Positions 1-5,301 of a DNA stretch of 6,259 nucleotides are shown here, one piece after another. The stretch's first letter is position 1, and every line of letters begins with the position of its first letter. The notes below the pieces were generated by a model. It ran no database searches. It was not told the DNA's origin and worked only from the letters and a program-made list of their open reading frames with translations. Both the position numbers and the translations under genes were made by a program. Origin of the DNA: AP-15 sp035570595 (lineage in GTDB: Bacteria > Pseudomonadota > Alphaproteobacteria > ATCC43930 > CGMCC-115725); the NCBI GenBank assembly GCA_035570595.1, contig DATMLF010000225.1, positions 1-6,259 on the forward strand. Reading direction: 5' to 3'.

Positions 1-971
1 TCGGTCAAGACGTGGCCGCCCCCGGCCCCGACACTGGCGAGGCGCTCGGCCTGCCGGCGGCGCGGCTGACCTTGACGTTCGGGTTCGGCGCCGGGCTGTT
101 CTCCAGGGACGGCAAGGACCGTTACGGTCTCGCCACGCGGCGACCGCCAGCCTTGGTCGACCTGCCAAAATTCGACGGCGACCAGCTGGCCGAGGCGCGC
201 ACCGGCGGCGATTTGTCTGTGCAGGCCTGCGCCGACGACCCTCAGGTGGCGTTTCACGGGGTGCGCCAGCTCGCCCGGCTTGCCAATGGCACAGCACGGG
301 TGCGCTGGGCGCAGACCGGCTACATGACGCGGCCCGATGGCGAAGCCACGCCGCGCAACCTGATGGGCTTCAAGGACGGCACCAGCAACCCGTCGGTCGC
401 CGACCCGGCCGCGATGGCCAAGCTCGTTTGGGTCGGCGGCGAAGGGCCCGACTGGATGCGCGGCGGCAGCTATCTCGTGGTGCGCCGGATCCGCATTGCG
501 CTCGAGCATTGGGACCGCATGAAGATCGCGTTTCAGGAGCAGACCTTTGGCCGGCACAAATATTCGGGGGCGCCGCTCGGCGGCAAAGGCGAGCTCGATC
601 CGCTCGACCTCGGCGCCAACGACCAGGACGGCAACCCCGTCATCCCCGAGAGCGCCCATGTGCGGCTCGCCGCCGCGGCAAGCAACGACGGCGCGCAGAT
701 CCTGCGGCGGCCTTATTCGTATAACGACGGGGTCGACTTCACCGCCGAGCGCTGGCCGCCGTGGCGCCAAGGCATGGAGTACGACGCGGGGCTGTTTTTT
801 GTCTGCTACCAGCGCGACCCGCGCACCGGCTTTATCAAGATCTTCGAAAAGATGGCGAAGTTCGACATGCTGAACCAGTTCGCGACCCACACCGGAGGCG
901 GCCTTTTTGCCTGCCCCGGCGGCATCGCCAAAGGCGAATTCGTCGGCCAGCGCCTGTTCGACGCGGCCTGA
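1..971 (+). CDS. efeB: Dyp-type haem peroxidase / deferrochelatase EfeB, C-terminal part (5' end outside window)
   Basis: This is the C-terminal 322 residues of a Dyp-type peroxidase of the EfeB group. EfeB proteins bind haem b, act as peroxidases in the periplasm after Tat export, and work with EfeU and EfeO in ferrous iron uptake or in releasing iron from haem. The frame is already open at base 3, and the GTG at base 12 is not the true start. Family members are about 400-430 residues, so about 100 residues, including any Tat signal, lie to the left. Numbered from base 3, the visible signatures are the GxxDG motif (MGFKDGTSNP, Gly122-Gly126, with the catalytic Asp125), the sequence WDRMKIAFQEQ followed by GRHKYSGAPLG, the presumed proximal haem ligand His219 in SAHVRLA, and the distal Arg in ILRRPYSY (235-236). 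The C-terminus (GGGLFACPGG, then GQRLF) is typical and intact. The stop is TGA at 969-971. The next gene is convergent, so any efeU/efeO partners would have to lie upstream. Confidence 0.93.
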   Translation, partial: GQDVAAPGPDTGEALGLPAARLTLTFGFGAGLFSRDGKDRYGLATRRPPALVDLPKFDGDQLAEARTGGDLSVQACADDPQVAFHGVRQLARLANGTARVRWAQTGYMTRPDGEATPRNLMGFKDGTSNPSVADPAAMAKLVWVGGEGPDWMRGGSYLVVRRIRIALEHWDRMKIAFQEQTFGRHKYSGAPLGGKGELDPLDLGANDQDGNPVIPESAHVRLAAAASNDGAQILRRPYSYNDGVDFTAERWPPWRQGMEYDAGLFFVCYQRDPRTGFIKIFEKMAKFDMLNQFATHTGGGLFACPGGIAKGEFVGQRLFDAA

Positions 972-986
972 CCGCCGCCATCAAGA

Positions 987-2216
987 TCACAAGCCGGGTT
1001 GGCGATCGGGCTCCTCATCCGCCCAAATGCGGACAAAGCCTTCGGTCCGGCCGCTGGCATCGAAACTTTCGGGGAACAGCAGCTCCTCGTAGACCGCGAT
1101 GGTTTTCGCGCACATCCGCGCGCGGGTGAAATGCGCGGCGACATGGGCGATCGCTTGGCGCGCCAGCAACGCCCGGTCGGCCGGCGCGAGCGCGAGCGCC
1201 GCGCCGATCGCCTTCCCCAGCGCAACGGGGTCGCTCGGCGGCGCCAGCCAGCCGGTGACGCCTGGCAGGATCGTCTCGCGCGCGCCGCCGTGGTCGGTCG
1301 CGACCACCGGGCGCCCCATCGCCTGGGCCTCGACGATGACCCGGCCAAAGCCCTCGGGATCGGTCGAGGCGGAGACGACGACATCGGCCAGCATGTAGGC
1401 GGCCGGCATGTCGGAGCAGCCGTCGATTATGCGAAAGAGTTCGTTTAACCCATGGCGGGCGATCGCCGCTTCGAGCTCGCGGCGAAAGCCCGGCCGCTGC
1501 TCGGCGCCGACCAGCAGGCAAAAGATGTCGCGCCGCCCCAGCGTGGCGATTGCCGCGACAAAATCGAGCCCGCCTTTCCACCGCGTCAGCCGCCCGGGCA
1601 GCATCACGACCGGCGCGCCGTCGGGCAACCGCCATTCGCGGGCGAGGCTCGCCATGCGCGCGCCCGAAACCTGCAGCGGATCGAAAACGTCGAGGTCGAC
1701 GCCGCGCGGGATCGTGCGCAGCCGGTCGGCGCCGACGCCGTAGACGCGCGCGGCGTGCTCGGCGACGAACTCGGAGATCGCGATGACCCGCTCGCCCTTC
1801 GCCATGACCGAGTTGTAGCGATGCTTGAGCCGCGAGCCGACGCCGTAAGCATTGTGAAAGGTCGTCACAAAATGCCGCCCGGTGGCGCGCGCCGCGGCCC
1901 ACGCGCTCCACGCCGGCGCCCGGCTGCGGGCGTGAACGATGTCGATCCCGAGGCGGCGGATCGCCCGCCCGAGCGCCGCCGCGTTGGCCCGCATGACAAG
2001 CGGGTTCTTTGACGCGAGCGGCAAGGTCAGGTGAGTGCCGCCGCTGCGGGTGATCAGGGTTTCGAGCGGTCCGCCGGCGGAGGCGACGTAGGCGGTCCAA
2101 CCGGCCGCGGTCAGCCACTCGGCGAGCTCGACCGTGCCGCGCTCGGCGCCGCCCGAGACAAGGCGCGGGAGGATCTGCAGCACCGCCGGTGGGCGGCCTT
2201 CGGAGAGGGCCGACAT
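987..2216 (-). CDS. GT4-family glycosyltransferase (GT-B fold), probably cell-envelope glycan synthesis
   Basis: A complete 409-residue protein of glycosyltransferase family 4. These retaining enzymes move a sugar from a nucleotide-sugar donor onto a lipid or glycan acceptor at the cytoplasmic face of the membrane. The N-terminal acceptor domain starts with VLQILPRLVSGGAERG (12-27), whose Gly-rich loop is typical. HARSRAPAW (95-103) and FHNAYG (120-125) follow. The C-terminal donor domain has PGRLTRWKGG (207-216), where Arg209 and Lys214 would contact donor phosphates, and the E-x7-E motif Glu288...Glu296 in EGFGRVIVE. There is no signal peptide or obvious membrane segment. The ATG at 2216 is chosen because the conserved N-terminus begins about 12 residues after it. 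The open frame continues much further upstream, but only as antisense of the next gene. The best Shine-Dalgarno match, GAAAGG at 2239-2234, is about 17 nt from the ATG, which is unusually far. Donor and acceptor cannot be read from sequence; lipopolysaccharide or capsule is a guess. It stands alone, with no other glycan genes beside it. Confidence 0.9.
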   Translation of the reverse strand: MSALSEGRPPAVLQILPRLVSGGAERGTVELAEWLTAAGWTAYVASAGGPLETLITRSGGTHLTLPLASKNPLVMRANAAALGRAIRRLGIDIVHARSRAPAWSAWAAARATGRHFVTTFHNAYGVGSRLKHRYNSVMAKGERVIAISEFVAEHAARVYGVGADRLRTIPRGVDLDVFDPLQVSGARMASLAREWRLPDGAPVVMLPGRLTRWKGGLDFVAAIATLGRRDIFCLLVGAEQRPGFRRELEAAIARHGLNELFRIIDGCSDMPAAYMLADVVVSASTDPEGFGRVIVEAQAMGRPVVATDHGGARETILPGVTGWLAPPSDPVALGKAIGAALALAPADRALLARQAIAHVAAHFTRARMCAKTIAVYEELLFPESFDASGRTEGFVRIWADEEPDRQPGL

Positions 2217-2258
2217 CGTGGTATCGTCGCGATCCTTTCGGCCTGCCGCAAGCCTGCG
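2217..2258. promoter_or_regulatory. 42-bp divergent intergenic region between the glycosyltransferase and the hydrolase
   Basis: This stretch separates two divergent start codons, ATG at 2216 (-) and ATG at 2259 (+). It is too short to hold two complete non-overlapping sigma70 promoters with leaders, so promoter elements must overlap each other or lie inside the opposite gene. I see no convincing -35/-10 pair in it. It holds a weak GAAAGG on the minus strand (2239-2234), and no Shine-Dalgarno sequence is obvious before the plus-strand ATG. The assignment is by position only. Confidence 0.45.
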
Positions 2259-3008
2259 ATGCCTCCGCCCGAAATCCTGCGGCGCCATGACGGCGCCACG
2301 CTTGCCTACCATCGGGTTCCCGGTGCCGCACCCGGAGTTGTTTTTCTCGCCGGGCTGCGCTCCGAGATGAGCGGCACCAAGGCGCTCTATCTCGACGAAT
2401 ACTGCCGGCGGCGCGGCCGGGCCTATGTGCGGTTCGACTATTTCGGGCATGGCGCGTCGAGCGGCGATTTCAGCGACGGCACGGTCGGACGCTGGTGCGA
2501 GGACGCGGTCGCGGTCCTCGACCAGCTGACCGAGGGGCCGCAGATCCTGGTCGGGGCGAGCCTCGGCGGCTGGCTCATGCTGCTGGCGGGACTGGCCCGG
2601 CCCGCGCGAATCCACGCTTTTGTCGGCGTCGCCGCCGCCCCCGACGCCACCGAGGATCTGTTGTGGCCGCGCCTCGACGCGGCGCAGCGCGGCGCGCTGC
2701 TGACGACCGGCTCGGTCACGCTGCCGTCGGAGCACGACCCGGCCGGGTACACCTATCGGCTGAGCCTCATCGAAGAGGGCCGGCGTCATCTCGTCATGGG
2801 CGCGCCGATCGCGCTCGACTGCCCGGTGCGGCTGCTGCACGGGATGAACGACGCCTCGGTGCCGTGGCAGACCAGCCTGCGGCTTGCCGGGCAGCTGGCG
2901 AGCCGGGACGTCGCCGTGACCCTCGTCAAAGGCGGCGACCATCGCTTGTCGACCGGACCCGACCTCGCCCGCCTCGGCCAAACCCTCGACGGGCTTCTCA
3001 GCCTGTAG
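2259..3008 (+). CDS. ABHD10-like alpha/beta hydrolase (serine esterase/thioesterase)
   Basis: A complete 249-residue cytoplasmic alpha/beta hydrolase resembling the bacterial relatives of mitochondrial ABHD10, whose animal member removes S-acyl groups and hydrolyses acyl glucuronides. The natural substrate of the bacterial proteins is not known to me. The fold is compact, with a small lid. PGVVFLAGLRSEMSGTKA (25-42) carries the oxyanion-side loop. RFDYFGHGASSGDFSDGT (58-75) is a strong family block. The nucleophile elbow is GASLGG, with Ser101. The likely acid is Asp198 in LLHGMNDASVPW, and the catalytic His228 lies in KGGDHRLS. All three triad residues are present, in the expected order and spacing. 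The ATG at 2259 is chosen because homologues start shortly before a block like DGATLAYHRVPG (11-22); the frame is open back to 2031 but only as antisense of the glycosyltransferase. No good ribosome binding site is visible. Its last 11 bases overlap the end of the convergent peptidase gene. Confidence 0.9.
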   Translation: MPPPEILRRHDGATLAYHRVPGAAPGVVFLAGLRSEMSGTKALYLDEYCRRRGRAYVRFDYFGHGASSGDFSDGTVGRWCEDAVAVLDQLTEGPQILVGASLGGWLMLLAGLARPARIHAFVGVAAAPDATEDLLWPRLDAAQRGALLTTGSVTLPSEHDPAGYTYRLSLIEEGRRHLVMGAPIALDCPVRLLHGMNDASVPWQTSLRLAGQLASRDVAVTLVKGGDHRLSTGPDLARLGQTLDGLLSL

Positions 3009-5010
3009 ACGCACGGAATTCGAGGCGCGCGCCGGTCAGGAACGTCGCGTAAAAGCAAAGCTCAGCATCGAGCGCGCGCTTGATGTTGTCGGCGCGGCGA
3101 AAGCCGTGCTGCTCGCCGTCAAACAGCAGGTAGAGCGACGGGATCCGTCGCCGCCGCAATGCCGCGACCATTTCCTCGGCCTGCTCGGGCGGCACCACCC
3201 GGTCCTCGGCACCCTGGAAGAACGCGACCGGCGCCGACAGCAGCCGCGCGCTGTGGACCGGAGAGCGGGCGACGTAGAGGTCGCGGCGCTCGGGATATGG
3301 GCCGATCAGCCCGTCGAGATAACGCGACTCGAACTTGTGGGTGTCCTTGGCGAGCGCTTCGAGGTCGCTGACCCCGTAATAGCTGGCCCCGGTCCTGAAT
3401 TCCTTGCGGAAGGTCAGGACCGCCAACGTGGTGTAGCCGCCGGCGCTGGCGCCGCTGATCGCCCAGCGCTCGGGGTCGACGGCATGCCTGATTTCAGCAA
3501 GATAGCGCGCGCCGTTGACGCAGTCGGCGACGTCGACGACCCCCCAATTGCCTTGCAGCCGCAGCCGGAACTCGCGGCCGTAGCCGGTGCTGCCGCCGTA
3601 ATTGACATCGAGCACGGCAAAGCCGCGGCTCGTCCAATATTGGGTGCCCCAGCTGAAGGTCGGCGAGGCGGCGGCGGTCGGGCCGCCGTGGCAGTGCACG
3701 ATCAGCGGCGGCAACTCGCCCGCGGGCGCGGTGAAGTCGCGGTTTTGCGGCGGGTAGAACAGGCCGTGGGCGCGCTTTGCGTCGTCGGTGTCGAAGCTCA
3801 CCGGCTCGGGTGTCGACAGATACCCGCGATAGGGTTCGATGTCCTGCGTGGTCGACCGCCGCAGAACCGTTGCATCGCCGGAGGCGAGGTCGAGCGCCAC
3901 GATGGCCGGCGGCTCGCTCGGCGACCCGCCGCGGAAACAGACCCGGCCGCCGGCGGCGCGGACCGACGAGATGTCCTGGTATGACGTCGAGACCGGGGTG
4001 AAGGTCAGCCGGTCGAGGTCGACCCTGGCGAGCCGATGCACGCCGTCTTCGACATAGCTGCACACGAGGCTGTTTTCGTCGACGAAGGCGTAGGTCGACA
4101 TGCGAAAGTTCCACTGCGGCCGGCCGAATTCCGCCACGAGCGGCGAGACCGGCTCGATCGCCGACGCGCCCGCCAGCGCGTCCCCGTTGACCCGGAACAG
4201 GTTCCACCAGCGGCCGTCGAGGCCGGGCTGGGCGCGGTCGGAAACAAAGTAGAGCCGGCCGTCGGGCGCCCATTCCGGCTGAAAGATCGACTCGTCGTCG
4301 CCGCCGGCGATGCGGCATTTGGCGGCGACCATGCCGTCCTCGCCGACCTCGCCGACCCACAATTCGCAGCCGACCCACGGCATCAGGGGGTGGTCCCACT
4401 CGAGCCAGGCCAGCCGGCGGCCGTCGGGGCTGAGGCGGGGTGCGGCGTAGAAGTCGCGACCCGACTGCAAGATCTGCGGCGGGCGAGCGCCGTCGAGCGC
4501 GATCGCGACCAGGGTGTTGACCGCCTCGCGCGCCCCGGTGGTGTGGTCCTCGCGCACCCAGACCATGCGTGCACGGCTGCGGTCAACGACCCCGTCTGCA
4601 TAGCGCCAACCGCGTGGCCGGCCGGGCTCGGGGGTGAGCGGCGTCGGCGCCACACCGGGGGTTTGGCGATAGAGGCGCTGGTCGGCGTCGTTGCAAAAAT
4701 AGACCGCACCCGCGTCGACCAGGTACGCGCCCCCGCCATATTCGTGCACCCGGGTGCGCACGCTGAAGACCGGGCCGTCGCCCGTCGGCAGCGGCGGGGT
4801 CACATCCGCCGCATTGCCCTCTGCGGCGATGCCGTCTGCCGCGCAGCGCACCAGCACCGAGCGTCCCGCCTCCTGCGGGCGGGCTTCGAGCCAATAGATT
4901 TCGGCGCCGTCGAGCAGGATCTCGCCAAGCCCGATCGACGAGGCGACGATCATGTCGGAGGAGATCGGGGACGGCCAGGAACCGTAAGCCGCCGTTCGCG
5001 CATCGGGCAT
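2998..5010 (-). CDS. S9-family serine peptidase (prolyl oligopeptidase / acylaminoacyl-peptidase type)
   Basis: A complete 670-residue peptidase of clan SC, family S9, closest in look to the acylaminoacyl-peptidase/dipeptidyl-peptidase type, which cleaves short peptides after access through a beta-propeller. Residues about 20-400 form the propeller: repeated strands with blocks such as RLSPDGRRLAWLEWDHP (192-208), PEWAPDGRLYFVSDR (245-259) and RVHEYGGGAY (87-96). The catalytic domain follows. HCHGGPT (439-445) and NYGGSTGYGR (470-479) are classic S9 oxyanion and strand motifs. The nucleophile is Ser522 in SGASAGGY, the acid is Asp603 in FFQGAEDRVVPPEQ, and the base is His635 in DGEQHGF. Length and triad are normal for the family. 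There is no signal peptide, so it should act in the cytoplasm on oligopeptides or N-blocked peptides; the exact specificity is not readable. The ATG at 5010 is preferred over an in-frame ATG at 5079 because a strong Shine-Dalgarno sequence, GAGGAGG, sits 5 nt before it. Confidence 0.93.
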   Translation of the reverse strand: MPDARTAAYGSWPSPISSDMIVASSIGLGEILLDGAEIYWLEARPQEAGRSVLVRCAADGIAAEGNAADVTPPLPTGDGPVFSVRTRVHEYGGGAYLVDAGAVYFCNDADQRLYRQTPGVAPTPLTPEPGRPRGWRYADGVVDRSRARMVWVREDHTTGAREAVNTLVAIALDGARPPQILQSGRDFYAAPRLSPDGRRLAWLEWDHPLMPWVGCELWVGEVGEDGMVAAKCRIAGGDDESIFQPEWAPDGRLYFVSDRAQPGLDGRWWNLFRVNGDALAGASAIEPVSPLVAEFGRPQWNFRMSTYAFVDENSLVCSYVEDGVHRLARVDLDRLTFTPVSTSYQDISSVRAAGGRVCFRGGSPSEPPAIVALDLASGDATVLRRSTTQDIEPYRGYLSTPEPVSFDTDDAKRAHGLFYPPQNRDFTAPAGELPPLIVHCHGGPTAAASPTFSWGTQYWTSRGFAVLDVNYGGSTGYGREFRLRLQGNWGVVDVADCVNGARYLAEIRHAVDPERWAISGASAGGYTTLAVLTFRKEFRTGASYYGVSDLEALAKDTHKFESRYLDGLIGPYPERRDLYVARSPVHSARLLSAPVAFFQGAEDRVVPPEQAEEMVAALRRRRIPSLYLLFDGEQHGFRRADNIKRALDAELCFYATFLTGARLEFRASTG

Positions 5011-5015
5011 CGCCG

Positions 5016-5022
5016 CCTCCTC
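5016..5022 (-). promoter_or_regulatory. Ribosome binding site of the S9 peptidase
   Basis: The minus strand reads GAGGAGG followed by 5 nt (CGGCG) and the ATG at 5010. This is a near-perfect Shine-Dalgarno sequence and decides the start codon against the upstream in-frame ATG at 5079, which would add 23 low-complexity residues. Confidence 0.85.
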
Positions 5023-5063
5023 ACGCCCGGCGTCCTGTTGCGGGGACGCGTTGCGAGGATGCG

Positions 5064-5092
5064 GGTTTAGCGGTCGCACGGCGGCGGTTCAA
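5064..5092 (-). promoter_or_regulatory. Candidate sigma70-type promoter for the S9 peptidase
   Basis: Read on the minus strand, TTGAAC (5092-5087) is followed by a 17-nt spacer and TAAACC (5069-5064). The -35 matches 4 of 6 consensus bases and the -10 matches 3 of 6. The -10 lies 53 nt before the ATG at 5010. Spacing and position are right, but the -10 match is weak, so this is only a candidate. Confidence 0.3.
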
Positions 5093-5132
5093 CTGCGGCA
5101 TTAGCTGAGCCTTGCGCGACTGTCGGCAGAAC

Positions 5133-5151
5133 CCGCCCTCAGCAAGGGCGG
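5133..5151. repeat. G+C-rich inverted repeat (7-bp stem, 5-nt loop)
   Basis: CCGCCCT at 5133-5139 and AGGGCGG at 5145-5151 are perfect complements separated by CAGCA. It could form a short stable hairpin in an RNA from either strand. No T-run follows on either strand, so an intrinsic terminator is not supported. It may belong to the leader or operator region of one of the divergent genes. Confidence 0.55.
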
Positions 5152-5165
5152 CCGGGCCACGCGGC

Positions 5166-5194
5166 GGCTTTTACCCGGTAATCCCGTAAAAGCC
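5166..5194. repeat. Perfect inverted repeat GGCTTTTAC-N11-GTAAAAGCC, possible operator
   Basis: GGCTTTTAC (5166-5174) and GTAAAAGCC (5186-5194) are exact reverse complements of 9 bp with an 11-bp spacer, so the half-site centres are 20 bp apart, about two helical turns. This geometry suits a dimeric DNA-binding regulator on one face of the helix. A hairpin in the transcript is the alternative. A further copy of the right half, CCCGTAAAG, occurs at 5212-5220. The bound factor is unknown to me. Confidence 0.5.
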
Positions 5195-5219
5195 TGAATA
5201 GAAAAATGATGCCCGTAAA
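5183..5219 (+). repeat. Direct repeat CCCGTAAA (two copies, 29 bp apart)
   Basis: CCCGTAAA is present at 5183-5190 and again at 5212-5219, in the A+T-rich core of the divergent region. The first copy overlaps the right arm of the 5166-5194 inverted repeat, so there are three TTTAC/GTAAA half-sites in about 55 bp. A period near 29-31 bp is about three helical turns. An eight-base repeat in so short a region could be chance, but clustering beside the dyad supports a binding-site array. Confidence 0.4.
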
Positions 5220-5236
5220 GAGCTAATTAAGCGCGC

Positions 5237-5281
5237 CGAGTTCGTACTCGTTGTGCACGGATCGCATTGGGGGTAGCGATC
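5237..5281 (+). repeat. Cluster of dyads just before the exported-protein gene
   Basis: Three symmetric elements follow each other: CGAGT-N4-ACTCG (5237-5250), the palindrome GTGCAC (5253-5258) and GATCGC-N10-GCGATC (5260-5281). The last lies only 20 nt before the ATG at 5302 and just ahead of its ribosome binding site, so it could be an operator or a leader hairpin that affects translation. No known riboswitch is recognised. Confidence 0.4.
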
Positions 5282-5287
5282 ACGCAT

Positions 5288-5295
5288 AAAGGGAG
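5288..5295 (+). promoter_or_regulatory. Ribosome binding site of the exported protein
   Basis: AAAGGGAG ends 6 nt before the ATG at 5302. This is a good Shine-Dalgarno match at normal spacing. Together with the signal peptide that follows directly, it fixes the start of the rightmost gene. Confidence 0.75.
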
Positions 5296-5301
5296 ACTTA
5301 G

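Larger units (their letters stand above)
5011..5301. other. Divergent intergenic region (291 bp) with an A+T-rich core and several dyads
   Basis: This is the only sizeable non-coding stretch in the window, lying between the starts of the S9 peptidase (-) and the exported protein (+). It must carry the promoters of both. The part nearest the peptidase is G+C-rich. From about 5168 to 5230 the composition shifts to A+T, including GAAAAATGATG and the TAATTA palindrome at 5224-5229. It contains the inverted repeats listed separately. An open frame crosses part of it on the minus strand (5227-6240), but its protein looks like antisense of the exported protein, with no recognisable domain. I see no RNA gene. 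Confidence 0.75.

Noticed and set aside
12..14. GTG at base 12 as the start of efeB
   Set aside because: The frame is open to the left edge, no ribosome binding site precedes it, and about 100 N-terminal residues of the family would be missing.
1452..2012. Plus-strand open frame of 186 codons antisense to the glycosyltransferase
   Set aside because: Arg-rich low-complexity translation with no ribosome binding site or domain; the GT4 motifs lie on the opposite strand.
2217..3014. Upstream extension of the glycosyltransferase frame (total 675 codons, 987-3014, minus strand)
   Set aside because: The extra residues are antisense to the hydrolase, rich in Arg, Ala and Gly with no domain, while the hydrolase on the other strand has a full family pattern and triad. 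The glycosyltransferase N-terminus fits the ATG at 2216.
4036..5070. Plus-strand open frame of 344 codons antisense to the S9 peptidase
   Set aside because: Arg/Ala/Val/Asp-rich translation without a domain, opposite a peptidase with full S9 motifs; a shadow of codon bias. The same applies to the frame at 3106-3984.
5133..5151. Hairpin considered as an intrinsic terminator
   Set aside because: No gene ends into it from either side, since both neighbours start away from this region, and no T-run follows the stem on either strand.
5251..5279. TTGTGC-N17-TAGCGA considered as a sigma70 promoter for the exported protein
   Set aside because: The spacing is right but the -10 match is very poor, and the elements overlap the GATCGC dyad; not enough to annotate.
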